A stretch of 64,000 bases of DNA from Plecoglossus altivelis (lineage: Eukaryota; Chordata; Actinopteri; Osmeriformes; Plecoglossidae): NCBI GenBank assembly GCA_036571765.1, contig BROE01000010.1, positions 7,927,673-7,991,672 of the forward strand. Reading direction: 5' to 3'. The notes under the pieces are model-generated. The model saw nothing but the letters and a program-made list of their open reading frames with translations. It had not been told where the DNA came from and did not search any database. Within the stretch, counting starts at the first letter, position 1. Every line of letters starts with the position of its first letter. This document shows, in pieces, positions 24,211-37,011 of the stretch. Made by a program: the position numbers and the translations under genes.

Positions 24211-27200
24211 TCTCTCTCTGTCTCTCTCTCTCTGTCTCTCACCCAGCCTGAAAGTCGTGAGACTCTGCTGTGCTTCAACATGGCGAGCTACCGGGCTTGT
24301 AAGAACCTGTGGAAGGCTTGTGTGGAACACCATACGTTCTTCCGCCTAGAGAGACCCCTGCCTCTACAGAAGAACTTCCTGACTCACTACTTTACGCTCG
24401 GCTCCAAGTTCCGATACTGGTAAGAGATCGGCAACTCATACCACCACAAGGTTTATAGATAGAAACATAAACGATAGAAACATGAACATGACATGATCAT
24501 AAAAAACACTGCATTCATGTAGTATTTCCATGTTATAATTACAATTTAAGAACCACAAACACAACATGCGTTAAATGCACGGCGTCTGTTTTAGTATACC
24601 TCCGACATCGCTTCTCCAATGACTGAAATGCATCAGTGGGAACCTCACAAGAGACCCCATGACCCAAACATGAACTCATATCATCCTCTCCATGTCAGAG
24701 CTGAGTGCATCAGCTACAAACAGCCATTCACATCCCCTATCTCCCTAATTGCTGTCAGCATAACACCCCGTATGTACTGTGTCTAGAAGCCTATTTGCAA
24801 TTTGTACAAAACCCATGGGACGCACTTGACCTGCAGAGCTGCTGCATCACAGCCATTGTGTAGGCAGGATTGCGTAACGGTCGAACTGAATATCTTTGGG
24901 GCCATAGAACGTTGCACAATAGCCATAGATGAAACCGTTTCCTCTCACCAGTATATTATGTCTTAGAAGAGTCTGATGCGGCTGTTTCCTTCTGTGGTGC
25001 CTGTCTCTACCACATACCCCCCCCCCTCTACTCTTCACTCCACACACAACAGCCTGCAGAGTGGAAGATGGAGGTGGTTCAGTATGATGTGTTTGTGTTT
25101 TCCCAGTGGGAGGACGGAGGTCCAGTCTGTCCAGTACGGGAAAGAGAAGGCAGTGAAGAACAGAGTGTTTGTCAGGTAAGACCCAGCTCTGAAAAGCACT
25201 GTCTGCTCTCTTTAACCCATACATGAGAAGATCTCTCAGAGAAAACCTAGATGACCAAGTCATTGTAACACGCTGTAGAACTACAATTCACTGACGTTAC
25301 TGAGATAAAAGACGACATTGACTTTCAGTCATTATCTTCGATGTGGTACTTGACTGGATAGCTGAAGTGAGAGGTGTGGTGGTATGACAACTATGCTAAG
25401 CAGCCACACACAGACTGCTGCACGAGACAGTTTCTCAACCACTTCAGTGATGTTTGGCCTGTTAGAGACTTCCTCTCTGCACAGGAAGTAACGCTGCCAA
25501 AACCACAACTGAGAAACGGGGTCAGGTGTGAAGATACAGCACAGAGAGTTGGGTAACAGAGAGAGCAGGAGGCTTCGAGCGGAGCGCTTTGCCTCCCACG
25601 CGCTTCGTCTTCCATGCGTTGACGTTCAAACGTATTCCACGCCGTCCTCTCTGCCACCCAGGTCTCCCAGCAAGCCGCTGATGCGGAAACTGATGAGCGG
25701 GATGGACTGGGAGTGCGACAGCAGAACCTCTCTACAGGAGGAGCGCCTGGAGACGCAGAGTCTGCCCACACGCTCCCCGCCTGGCTCGCCCGACCAGTGA
25801 GTAGAAACACGCTAACGAATGAACGAATCGGGACTTTTTCGTGCTGACGCACCGTCACGTGTTTCCTGTCTGCTCCCAGTAGGGAGTCCCGCACTCGCCC
25901 ATCCTCAGTAGGACACCTGCTGGATCATGTGATCAACACCTCACCACGTCAGGTGTTCGCCAACCACAAGTCAGCCTCCTCGACCCAGGCCAATAGCATC
26001 AGTTTGGACTCTACCCTGTAAGCATTCTCGCCTGTGTGCGCTGTATACAGCATACATCAGTACCGTACCCACACTCATGCTAGTCATGAAAACAGCATTA
26101 TTACTGCACTGGAAACAGGAACCCAAGCTAGTATGAGTGAAATGAATGTTCAAACGCCTGTCCCCCTTGACGTTAAGTTCTGTGCCAGATAACCATAGCA
26201 GACATATGTGCTGTGAAGTCCCTTTTGATCCTGTAGGACAACGAGAGGTTATGTGAGGTGTCTCCTGTTTACTAACGAATATGAGGTCTCGCTTCCTAGA
26301 GTCTATCGGGCTGAATTTCCTCTGCCTCACTGTTCCCACCCCAATCTATTCGCTATTCTTCGGAACCATTTTGTTTTTATGATGTAAATAGCCCGAGGCG
26401 TTAGCACCAAGCCGTGCCTGGAGACCAGAAAATAGACTGTGTTCATGGCTGTCATTTAAGCATCCATAATGAGATTTGAACTTGGCAGAGCGGAGAAGCC
26501 ACAGTTTAAGCTTGAGGCACACTAGTTAATGCTTGTTATGCTAATATTCCATAGCGGGCTATCTACCATTCAAATGCTGTCCTCCTACACCAACAACACA
26601 TGGGGCCTTTTTCTCAACCCTTAGTGTTTCTTCTTGATCTGTGCCTGCCTTTACTCTGTTTCAAGGCAAACGGTAGATGTATAGGAAACAGCTTTATTGC
26701 TGTTTTTGTTTGAGAATCTTGTTTTGTTTTTTCTTATTATTGTTGGTGCAAATGCCTTTTTTTTCCACGGCCTAAACTCCATCTGGTTCTATCAATCCTG
26801 TGACACAATGGGATAGAACAGCTGAGTGTGTTTGTGTGCGCATGTGTCAGCATGGGTGTGTTCGTGCGTGCATGTGTGTGTGTGTGTGTGTGTGTTAGTG
26901 CGTGCATGTGTGTGTGCGTGCATGTGTGTGTGTGTGTGTGTGTGGGCACAGATTACCCGGGTGTGTGTATGACAGCATTTTCCTAACAGCTGTCCCTTGC
27001 TCTGTTGGCCCGTGGAGGTTGCACTCTCAAAGGGATGTTGAGACACAGAAAGGCTGGCAGTCAGGACTGTGACAACTCTTGAAAGGGAGCTCAACTCTCT
27101 TGGCTGCCCTCATTGCTGCCAGCTTTGGTGAAATCTCTGCGTCAGCCAGACCAACCAAACCAGGCAGGCAGCACCATGCCAACTGTGTACGTGTGTGCGT

Positions 27201-30200
27201 GGGGCAGGGGGGTGGTGGCGTGTGTTTGCCTCATATGGAAGGGTTCTGTTGTTTTTCATGGTTCATGAGGTGCATCAGAGCATCCTAACAGTAGGCAGAG
27301 CAACCTTCCTCCTGTCCCTGTAGTCCCAGATGGATTCCTGGAGTTTTCTAGGTCAGACACCATTTCTATCTTCCCCTCACCGTCTTGTTTTCCTCTCTCT
27401 GTCTTTCACCCTCTATCTCTCTCTCTCTCCTCTCTCTTTTTCTGTCTTCTCTTTCTCTGTAAATAAAATAATTGGTAGCCACATTTGCAATTGACTTTGC
27501 GAATGCCCACGGGGGAAAGTTCTGTGGCGACACTCGTGGCAATGCTCACTCACAGTCCTTCCTCTGACCCTGTAAATCCACCTGGTCTACCATTTCTCCT
27601 CTCCTCACTACTCCCCTAGACCTCTGCTTTTTCCACCTCCTCCTCCTCGTCCACCCTCCCCCCAGAGAGTCAGAGACCCACAGCAGGCTCATCGCAGCCC
27701 AGCCTGTTTGTGTTGGGGGTTGGGAGGGGGGAGGGGGTGATTGTGGGCGCTGTCTCCGGCAGTTGACCTCAAACAGGGCCGGTGCTGCGCCACGCTTGCA
27801 GGCCGACAGGAGGCCAAACAACATGTATGTGCTCTGACTGGGGAAAGGGTATGAACCCATCAGGCTGAGCGTAATGTGTGCTGCCAGCAAGCCGCCTCTC
27901 CGAGGTCTTTGCTCCCACACGCCGCCGTTTCGCGAGTTATTAGACATGCGGAGCGGAGTGGTGTGTTTTGAAACGAAATTCACCCCGAACAAGTAGTAGA
28001 ACAGCCTTGTGTGTATGCATGGTGGGCGATGCCGCGATGCCCCTACCCCCTGACGTGGTTATGGAGGTGTAAAGGAGCCTGCCAGTTGAACACCATATTT
28101 CACGTTGAGATTAGTGTTCAGAAAGAGCGTCAGCTGACGGCTTGTGAGCTGATGTGTGCCCTGTGTTTTTTTTTCTGCTGGTTGTGTGTGTGTGTGTGTG
28201 GATGCATACACGTGCACGTCTGTTTGTGTGTGCGCGCATGTGTCCAGGTCACCTGATACCACAATAGATGGCCAGCCCCCAGCCCTGCCCCCCAAGCAGA
28301 GCAGGAGGACCCTGTGCAGCCAGACGAGCCAATCAGCTTCCCAGCTAGAGCTGGACAACCACATCAACGAGCTGTACAATGTCCCTGGGGCAGCACTCAG
28401 GACAGTGGTGAGCCAGATCCGTGCTTCTCCACAGCACATGAACTGATGTTCTCTCTCTACATGCCTTGGGGGTTTTGGTATTTGTCATTTCACCTCAGGA
28501 AATTAGCTGGGACTTTGATTTTGATGAGTTGAAAATCTCATCAAAACCCACTCACTCAATTTGCATCCTAAACTGTCGATTCATCTGTTCACGCATTAGG
28601 TAAATGGAGAAGTCCCTCATGACAATCTAGTGTTGATTAAGATGTGCCCTGATGAACACGGCCGATTTGGGTTCAACGTGAAGGTATGTGGTTGACAGAT
28701 GATCATGACATACTGTAGTCAACAGTCACGGAATACCAACCTCCTTCTCCTCTTAACCCGTCTGTCCATCCCTTCCTCCTCAGGGTGGACTAGACCAGAA
28801 GATGCCTGTCATCGTGTCACGAGTAGCCCCAGGAACAGCGGTATGTTGACACCAGTTTTAGACCGAGGCTGATAATTGCGGGCATCCTCCTTTCCTCTCA
28901 CTCCCAGCTCGGGGTGTGTTGTGTCCGTCCTCTGCCCCTCAGGCTGACCTGTGCGTGCCCCGTCTCAACGAGGGAGACCAGGTAGTGCTGATCAACGGCC
29001 GGGACATCTCCAACCTGACCCACGACGAGGTGGTGCTGATCATCAAGGCCAGCTGTGAGGAGCGCTACAGAGAGCTGATTCTGCTGGTCCGGCCCAACGG
29101 TGAGAGAGAGAGAACCAGAAGGAGAGAGAAAAAGAGATAGCAGTCTAGACAGCCCAGTATCTCCTCAGCATCCTGTTCCGATGCTGTGCCATGTGTGCCC
29201 TCCACCCGAGACCTTGTTTCGCTTGCTTGTCGCTACTTTAGTGGGTCTTTGCCTTTGCTTTTTTTCGTTCTTTATATTGTCATGATTGAAAGTCTTTTTC
29301 CCGCTTCATTCCTCCGCCTCGTCCTCCCCTCCCCTGTTTTGTTTAGCCGTTTACGACGTGGTGGATGAGAATCTGGATGTGGAGTCGCAGTTCCAGTACC
29401 TGGCAGAGAGGGCGCCCCAGTACCCTGCCCAGCAGACCCACGATGCCTGGAGGGACTCCATGCTACAGCTGAAGGAAGGCCTGAACACAGGAGTGGTCCT
29501 GTCACAGTTTGATGTTAGTCTGTGCAGACCGGACTCTTGTTTATGTTGTTTTTACTCTATCTGTTCATGATTGTCTGCATAACCCCATTTTCATCCCAGA
29601 GGATGAAAGCTACAGAAAAACTCTGTTTTAACTCTATGCATAGACTTTCAGGTTTCCACACTCTAATGAAGAATTCTAGAGACTGTAATTGTCCAACAGT
29701 AGTTGGTAAAGCGTTTCAGTTACAAGTTTCAAAGTTCAGCATTTCACATACAATCCCAAGTGGCAGACCAGTGGTTAAACTAAGGGAAAATACCTATATA
29801 CAGTATATATATATATGGTTTTAAAGTATATTGCGTCCTGTTACTGTAAATTATGAGCGGGATCGTTTCCTGCTTGTGTCAACGTTGTGTAATCACTGAG
29901 AGGGTGCTTTCAGCGAGATTTGGGCTGCTCTGTAAATCATCACTCAGCTGAACCGTTACTTAGCTCAAATAAACAAACAATAATCATTGTTGATTTTATT
30001 TCACAGCAACTGTACCGGAAAAGACCTGGACTAATGATGTCCCATGCCAAATTATCTCAGAACATTTCCAAAAATCGATATCGAGACATTTCACCATGTG
30101 AGTATCAGAAGCAAGCTCTCCTCCTCTCAGATAACTTCTGGACGTCATGCTACACTGACCTCACTCCCACTCCCTCCCTCTCTTTCTTTCTCTTTCTTTC

Positions 30201-31800
30201 TCTGCCTCTCTCATCTTAGACGATGCAACGCGGGTCATTCTGCAGGGCGAGAATGACTACATCAACGCAAACTACATCAACGTAAAGACACCCTTCCTTG
30301 TTCTTTCTCTTGAATGAGTGAAATCCCTGAAAGGAACCTGTCGTCCGCGTTTGTGCTCACCCCCCTCTTCTGTGTGATCTCCTCAACCCTCAATCAGATG
30401 GAGATCATGGGAAGTGGTCAAACCAACCGATACATCGCATGCCAGGGGCCCCTACCAGGGACATGCCTAGACTTCTGGCAGATGACCTGGGAGCAGGGCT
30501 CCACCATGGTAGTCATGCTGACCACCCAGGTGGAGCGAGGACGGGTACGAGCCAGCACTCTGTACTTACTCTCTACAGCACCTTTTGGGCTCATTTACAG
30601 TGGTTTTTGGGGCATATCCAGGAACGAGACAAGCTACTAAATGCAAACAAGTACAGCATGTTGTGATATCGGCCATTCGCACTACAAACTCTGTGGTCCT
30701 ATAGTCTGTAGACTGTGTTGACTCCCAGGATTAGGATTTCTGTAAGCAAAAAAAACAACAGAAAACAAATGTGAGATCTCTGTTAAAACGGCCATCTTAT
30801 CCTGGGTTCCTAGGTGAAGTGTCACCAGTACTGGCCCAATCCGGACAACAGCACCACCTACGGGAGCTTCCAGGTGACCTGTGTGTCTGAGGAGGGGGAT
30901 GCAGCCTTCCTGGTCAGAGAGATGACCCTCACTCACCTGGAGGTGAGAGAAAGAGAACTGTTTTTGCGGGTTGTACATGTCTATGTGTGGTCCTGTCTGA
31001 CCATTTGACCTGCCGATGTGTCTGCGTGTGTGTGTGTGTGTGTGTTTAGAGTCAGGAGAGCAGACAGCTGACCCAGATCCAGTACATGGCCTGGCCAGAT
31101 CACGGTGTGCCGGACGACTCCACTAACTTCCTGGAATTGGTGAGCCTGGTGCGCAACCGGAGAGCAGGGGGGGAGGAGCCAGTGGTGGTCCACTGCAGGT
31201 AAGCTTTGGCGACAGAACACGGCCCGCAGATTTATCTATGTTTTGTTCCTATTGGTGGATGGAGTCTGCATTTTAAAACGCTGCTAGCCCTGAACTCCAT
31301 TTAAAATAATTCTACCGTAATCATAGCTCTTCTCCTCTCCTCTCTCTCGCTGTCTCTCATCTCCTCTCTGCCTCGCAGCGCCGGGATTGGTCGGACTGGG
31401 GTTCTCATCACCATGGAAACTGCCATGTGCTTGATTGAGGGCAACCAGCCAGTGTATCCCCTGGATATCGTGAGGACAATGAGAGACCAGAGGGCAATGA
31501 TGATCCAGACCCCAGTGAGTCAGTTGCCCTCTGTCTCACCCCACATTGCATGCAAATGATACGTGATGATGACGCCTAATTGTCAGGACAGGCTGTAATA
31601 CAGGGAACAGTCCCGCAACAGAGTTGAATGTCTTTATCGTTTCAATACATTTGCATGAAATATTCAGCCAGGGTTTTGCCGTCTTCCAGAGCCAGTATCG
31701 CTTTGTTTGTGAAGCCATCCTGAAGGTGTACGAGGAGGAGCTGGTGAAACCGCTGACCCCCACTAGCCCTGTAACCCCCCCGGAGACCCCTCCGGTCTGA
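17752..31800 (+). CDS. ptpn4: tyrosine-protein phosphatase non-receptor type 4 (FERM-PDZ-PTP), 930 aa
   Basis: Cytosolic, membrane-associated tyrosine phosphatase (PTPMEG). It dephosphorylates phosphotyrosine proteins and, through its PDZ domain, binds glutamate receptor subunits and other PDZ ligands. I traced 26 coding exons that join in frame to 2793 bases including the stop (TGA 31798-31800); human PTPN4 is 926 residues. The start MTARFRLPAGRNYNVRASE matches the PTPN4 N-terminus more closely than its paralogue PTPN3. Domain order is FERM (about residues 29-312), linker with FERM-adjacent region, PDZ (about 514-592) and PTP (about 657-912). All introns are GT-AG; the donor at 29514 (GTTAGT) is the weakest. 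The only oddity is the C-terminal tail (last exon), richer in Pro and Thr than the human one. Exon coordinates are in the three domain entries. Confidence 0.97.
21721..21772. repeat. (CA)n microsatellite
   Basis: Interrupted CA repeat just before the ptpn4 exon starting at 21782. Confidence 0.85.
22058..22112. repeat. (CA)n microsatellite
   Basis: Interrupted CA repeat in a ptpn4 intron. Confidence 0.85.
22300..22350. repeat. (CT)n microsatellite
   Basis: CT repeat about 100 bases before the acceptor of the ptpn4 exon at 22452; it extends that exon's pyrimidine-rich upstream region. Confidence 0.85.
23325..23543. repeat. foldback (inverted-repeat) element in a ptpn4 intron
   Basis: The left arm (23325-23379) and right arm (about 23485-23543) are inverted copies of about 55 bases with few mismatches and one small indel. 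Both contain a core reading ATGTCTCATTTTATAGATGG in one orientation. The loop is AT and GT dinucleotide repeat. The arms end in TTAGTTTATTACT / AGTAATAAACTAA. It could be a MITE-like element or a cruciform-prone palindrome; no clear target-site duplication is seen. Confidence 0.7.
24178..24243. repeat. (CT)n microsatellite
   Basis: CT repeat that runs directly into the acceptor of the ptpn4 exon at 24247, so it also serves as its polypyrimidine tract. Confidence 0.85.
26018..28247 (+). other. ptpn4: ptpn4 intron with TG/CA-type repeats
   Basis: The second largest ptpn4 intron. It holds a compound TG repeat with TGCATG interruptions (26823-26943), a CT-rich run (27355-27450) and a GT run just before the acceptor (28181-28200). 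No extra coding exon is supported. Confidence 0.7.
26823..26943. repeat. compound (TG)n / TGCATG microsatellite
   Basis: Long TG repeat broken by GTGCATG units, inside a ptpn4 intron. Confidence 0.85.
28248..29099 (+). other. ptpn4: ptpn4 exons for the second linker and PDZ domain
   Basis: Coding exons 15-18: 28248-28407, 28600-28683, 28784-28840, 28943-29099. Exon 15 carries the proline-rich PPALPPKQS motif. The PDZ domain follows: NLVLIKMCPDEHGRFGFNVK contains the carboxylate-binding loop (GRFGFNV in place of GLGF), then PVIVSRVAPGT and the core LNEGDQVVLINGRDI. In human PTPN4 this PDZ domain and the linker before it inhibit the phosphatase; the same layout is kept here. Confidence 0.93.
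29347..31800 (+). other. ptpn4: ptpn4 exons for the PTP catalytic domain and C-terminal tail
   Basis: Coding exons 19-26: 29347-29513, 30007-30097, 30220-30281, 30398-30544, 30814-30942, 31050-31198, 31379-31514, 31690-31800. Seen in order: SKNRYRDISPYDATRV (phosphotyrosine-loop region), DYINANYIN, the WPD loop WPDHGVPDDS with general acid Asp816, the signature HCSAGIGRTG with nucleophile Cys848 and Arg854 (split by the intron at 31199), and the Q loop QTPSQYRF. The equivalent human residues are Cys852 and Asp820, a constant offset of four. The enzyme should be active. The tail after KPL is TPTSPVTPPETPPV. Confidence 0.95.
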
Positions 31801-34720
31801 GCAGAGTTGGAGGCAGCCTGGGGCCAGCAGGAAGGGTCACCGACACACAGACCCCAGTCTGACTGTCTCCCTCACTGTCGGGCTGGAGCCTTCAGCACAG
31901 ACAGGAGATATTACTGTATGTTCAAACTAGAAGAGGAACCAAGCACTGTTGCACTTTATGTTGACAAACATGACTCAGAGGTTGAGAAGCAAAAAAGAGA
32001 CGTTGATGGCCTTGATCAGGAAGAATTTGGAGGGATGCGATGTGTCCATGTGTGGACGCCAACACAAAAGAGCCTTCAGGAGAATCTGGAGGAAACGGAC
32101 TTCCAATCCACCGACTGATCACCCAGCGTTAGGTTGAGATGTTTATTCCTCTGTGTTTCGTAAACTTCATAGCCTTTTCACTTGGAAACTAGAGATTTGG
32201 GAATTTCCTTTGAGATCAGGCCCGGCCTTTTCTGTGTTTTCTATTTGTAAGGCGCGTTGAGATGAGTGCTTCAGATTGGCTTCGACTTGTCTTCTGACAT
32301 GTCGAGACGAGACATGACGGAGGTACGCCTCACGGTTCCACTCTGATCCACACTCTCCCAGAGTCTCCCTGGCTGTTGGCCTGAGTCACACCGTCGGGAT
32401 TCATCCTTAACGTCATACACACGTGACATGCAACTCCTGCTGATCGGTGGACATATGTGCAGCTGTACACAGGTGGTCAGGACTCAAAGCTCTTAGATAC
32501 AAGGGGGGGCGGGGGGGGGGGCGGGGGGGGGGGGGCGGGGGGGGCAGGGGGGGCGGGGGAGAGGGAGCTCCCTTTGTAGGCTCTGCAGCTGCTGTAGCTG
32601 TCGTTGTTACTGTTGCTCTGTAGGCAGCTATTGAACCATGATTCAGATCGCTGAGTTCACTGGTAGATTGGGCTCACTAAAATGTTCTACAATTCTTGAC
32701 TTGAGGTACCTATGGCATTCTACTACAAGAGGTATCATTTAGTATAAATAAAGTTGCACTCTTTGTTGTTGTTTGAAGGGAAAATGAAGCCGAGGCTTCT
32801 AATATATATTGTCTTGTGCTGTTGAAATGAAGATGAAACAAATGTATCCTTTTTCGAGAATCACAGTTGGATCTCATAAGGAAATAGAACCCTTTCTGAA
32901 TCCATAGGTCGACTTCAGGTATTCTACAATATTTTGCATTTGACAGAACAACATATTGTGGGTACTGAAGAAGTTGTCATAACAAGAATATGAGGTTGTT
33001 TATTTTGATTAGTGAAAGATTACAGTGAAAGACTATAGGAAGAAAACATGACTGGTTATGCCATGCCTTGCATCAATTTGCAGGGTTGGATTTTCATATG
33101 TGGCAAATACTGATTATGAAGGACGGAGTATTATGACTTCATAGTGGTGTAAGATACAGGAAGTAAAAGCCTAAATATGCTTGCATCATGGTTTTAGTAA
33201 CATCCAGGATCCATTTAAACGGAATGTCTAGTTTGCATATGCATATATTGCATAAGACTGGTTAAGGCATTTAATCCATTCATATCATGCCAACCTACCA
33301 GTTATGACAGTTACTAGAGCTCCAGACTCATGCAAACATTGACTTGAAAGTTGCTTTTGTACGATTTGAAAGTTCATGTTTAAAATGGAAAGGTACGTTC
33401 TGTTGGTTTATGTTTAACAAGGCTGATTTATGATTGAACAGCACCACATTTTTGTCAGTCACAGCTGTTAAATATTGTATAGTTCTGACCCGTTTCAGAT
33501 CAGTCTGACGACAAACTGTAGATACACAGACGAGGACCGTTTTTTCAGGATTCACACAGTATGTTCATCTATGTGAATGTTCAGCAACAACATGTCTTCA
33601 GAATTAGCCAAGTGTTGGCAAGCTATAAGCTATGTTTGCTTTCAATATTTTTATACAATATGCAACCTTGCGTCTTTGAAATGGACAGCACTTGGCAAAC
33701 AACTTAAGGGCAAAATTCTCTAATGAAAAGTAAAGACAGATGTGAAGCGAAGACTTATTTTTTATAAGAACAATAAGAGGTTAAAGATTCAATTTTACAG
33801 ACATTCAGTCCCTAAAGTGTGAATAGCATTGAGGATTTAAAAACAATGGAGGTTGACATTTTTGGAAGCATTGCAGTGGTTTTATGCAATTAGATAGTCC
33901 TCTTGTTCAGTTCCAAAACACCCACAAAAGTTGGGGCGTGCAGCTTGAAGCCCTGTACGAATACAGAGCATTTTACAAATGTGTTTTATTATGAAAGCTG
34001 GGCCATTTATGCCAATGAAATATGATTTGTGACTGTAGATTTGCACATTTGCTTGTGCTTTCAACATTAGACGTCAAACTTGGCATTTGCCCAAACTTAT
34101 ATGCAGAGTCTGAACTCTGAAATGACCTCATACAATTCTAATGACAATGTTTACATTTTATGAATACGTTTGATGAGTGTATGGATGGATATTGACTCAA
34201 GATCAGTCTGTTTACAGCAGCTGTCGATGCTACATGAAGGGGGAATCCACTGGCTGGGTGTTCATCCATGTCAACAAAACCATTTGATGGAGGCAGTGAC
34301 TGGCTTTTTTTTTTAGTTTGTTTGTTCTTTTTTGCACAGTGCAGTTGCACCTCCTCACCTCTTGGTACAGTATCAGACATTCTGCACAACTGTGATGTAA
34401 ATACGCTTCCTGTGTGACTAGTGGTATACCTTGTTTTTAAGATGAAAGGAAGGAGATGTTCATTGGTGTGAAGCTGTACAGAAATTGAATGTATCGATAT
34501 TTTAGGATTTTAGGAAAACTTATATGGGATGTACAATTTTGGCTTTTGATGGAAAATATTTTTCATACTACATGTAAATGCAGGTTAATGTGACAGATTC
34601 ACCTGGTTACTAAATCAATGGGCCCGTTTGATCTGTGCTCTTGTGTTTTATGTTGTAAATAGAAGCAATATTAAGTAAAGTGCCAATGTTCTGTTAGTAA
34701 AGTCTCATTTCTGCTGTAAC
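31801..34720 (+). other. ptpn4: ptpn4 3' UTR
   Basis: Noncoding sequence after the stop codon. A canonical AATAAA signal lies at 32747-32752. Weaker AGTAAA variants at 34674-34679 and 34696-34701 could serve a longer transcript. A G-tract block (32503-32565) sits in the proximal part. No reading frame here resembles a known protein. Confidence 0.5.
32503..32565 (+). repeat. G-tract block in ptpn4 3' UTR
   Basis: About 60 bases of almost pure G with single C or A interruptions. It far exceeds the four G runs needed for a G-quadruplex in the transcript. Confidence 0.85.
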
Positions 34721-36070
34721 AGTTGACAAGTCAAGCGTTTTTCCTTCCTAGTACTGAACACAGCCCCAGCACCTCTATCATCAACACTGTCAAGAAAAAA
34801 AGGCTCTTCCCAAATCCTGTTCAGACACAAATCATTATTTGTTGGATGTTTGAGAGTGGTGTGGCCAATAAGGTGATGTATGTAGCCAGGTGGTGACTGA
34901 GAAAAAAGGCTGGTATTGGATGAGTAGTACTAAAAGTCTTGATACTATTTAATGCTGCAAATATAACTAAAAACATACCTTATGCATGTTTCACTAAGGG
35001 CAGTGTTGCTTGTCTGGACAGAGGTGACTTAAAAAGAGTCTCTGCTTCCATCTAGTGTTGAATTATAGAACATGCTACCTCTACAGCCAAGGCAACCACA
35101 CACCTCATTAAATTCTGAATGTAAAAATATGTGGAAATGACTTCGAGGCACAGGTTATCCAGCAGTCCATCTAAAGACTAAATGTATTCCATTCCTAGAT
35201 GTGTTCATTGTCAATGTCTGTTTGTCAACCTTCATGTGTTTTGAACATCCATATTTGTCCCAGTAGAGGGCTCTCCAAGCAGTTCTGTGAAGGCTGAAGC
35301 CTCCTTAGGCCATGATGAGAAGCAGCGAGGTAATGAAATGTGTAAGAGGTTTACACTTGGTGAGACCATCCATCTGTGTGCTGGATAACCTGCCTCAGCG
35401 CTTGACACTTTTGTGTTAACAGACTGTTGGGGACAGCGAAGGCCTCGTCCATTCAAAGTCAAGGTGAACACGGCTGGAATGGCCATTTATGACTCTCATA
35501 AAGTCTTTTGGTGTTGCTTCACTCCCACATCAAAGGCTGGGTATCATACCAGGCAGAGGCCACAAACATGGAGCCCACCTGACAAGGCCAGATCCCCAAC
35601 AGGTCATCTCCTCTCCCATAAATAGCGAATAACACCTTGGCTAACTGCAGCTCCCATCAGATGACATCTCAGAAGATTCCAGAGACGATTAAGGAGGATA
35701 GAGTAATCATCAGGGACTAGACCTTCCCTCCAGTCTGGGACATGATTGAAGGTTAGAAGTTGAGTGTATAGTACAATGTTGTGTCCAACAGCACAGCCAC
35801 TTGGCTGTAATGTGAGATTACCAGGGGTTGTAACACTTTGTTCTAAACTCTGGGTGTTCCCCAGCTTTGAAATGCTAAAGCGACGGTAAACAGTTTTGTC
35901 ATATCCTGGACTGTTACTCACATAGAGCTTGTGGGATGGATTACAGTGATACATGGAATAGATTGGTCAATAGTTCAACGTGAACTTCCAAATGAAAATA
36001 GTTTTTTATATACTTAAATCATCCCACTATATATGTTAGGCCCATAGAATTATCAAGATGAAGAGCGGTA
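34721..36070. other. ptpn4-ralb convergent intergenic DNA
   Basis: About 1.3 kb between the 3' ends of two convergent genes. I see no gene or notable repeat. Confidence 0.4.
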
Positions 36071-36089
36071 CACGCACAGCAAGTTTGTG

Positions 36090-37011
36090 TTCTTTATTAC
36101 CAAACGTATACATGTTCTGTGATAAGGAAAGCAGCAGAGAATCGTATATTTTGGCGGTAGAGAAAGTGCACTGATAGGGTGGTTCACACAAAAAGTCTGG
36201 ATTGCAAATCAGAGGAACATAAATATAGATTCCTTACATTTCCAGGGTTATAAATCATGTGCACACACATGTCAAATAGAATATGCACGATGATAGTTAA
36301 AAATGCTGTAACAAAGGTGTAGTGGAAGACAATATAAAGGATTACAAATATAAAGAGCCCACGCCAAAAGCAGAGTCACAGCACTTCTTTCTGAAAATGG
36401 ACGCACATCGAACGTCTTACTTCCAAAACAAACAGTGTACTGTATTTAGTGATTGTCTTTGTGATGTCGTAAGAAAAGGAGGGCAGGTAGAAGTTGGCAC
36501 TGCTGCCCGGTATAATGCAGTTTGAATCAAGAAAGTCTGGCAATCAGGCGCAGCAAAAGGGCAGCTAGTCAGAGTCCATACATATTCAAGGCTAGTTTCT
36601 GCCAACCAGATCCCTTCACACTTCCTGGGGGAGCTTTATGACAATGGCATCCTTGGTACACACCTACAACTACAGGACTAGGGGATAGTGAGGGACAGCT
36701 GTATACAGGTGGATGATGAAGCCCCTGGATCCATGTGAATGCTAGTGTACTGTACATACTGTACTGACAGAACAATACCCATTCAAAAAAATAAGGAACT
36801 GGCTTAGTTCCCTCTAATGACATGAAGAACACATAACACAAGAAGCTGGTGGTGCTGTCACACACTGGCACTGAATAAGAGGCCTGTATGATTCTGTACA
36901 GATCGGTGCTAACGAAGACAAGGAAAATCAGTATGCGGTATCGGTGGGTTTGGCTCAGTCCGTTTAGCCCAGGCTGGTGTTTGGCATGGAGGCAATGACT
37001 CCTGGATCAGA
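36090..37011 (-). other. ralb: ralb 3' UTR with poly(A) signal
   Basis: Follows the ralb stop codon on the minus strand. AATAAA (TTTATT at 36093-36098) gives a 3' UTR of about 0.9 kb. Open frames here are short and unlike known proteins. Confidence 0.55.

Larger units (their letters stand above)
17752..26017 (+). other. ptpn4: ptpn4 exons for the FERM domain and linker
   Basis: Coding exons 1-14: 17752-17889, 19861-19968, 20271-20313, 20418-20496, 20587-20631, 20727-20779, 21782-21902, 22452-22539, 23144-23232, 23696-23759, 24247-24419, 25107-25175, 25662-25796, 25880-26017. The FERM part reads through LLLDNTVQAFKVD, VVFKHLDLTE.DYFGLQLAD, RWLDP.KPIRKQLK, FNYLNTAHTLEFYGVELHHA and CKNLWKACVEHHTFFRL, all typical of the PTPN3/PTPN4 FERM domain, which targets the protein to membranes and cytoskeleton. 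Exons 13-14 carry the Ser/Arg-rich linker (LETQSLPTRSPPGSP; RPSSVGHLLDHV). Confidence 0.93.

Noticed and set aside
25391..25894. 167-codon minus-strand open frame
   Set aside because: It lies antisense to the ptpn4 exon 25662-25796, whose GC-rich codons leave few stops on the other strand. No homology or splice context.
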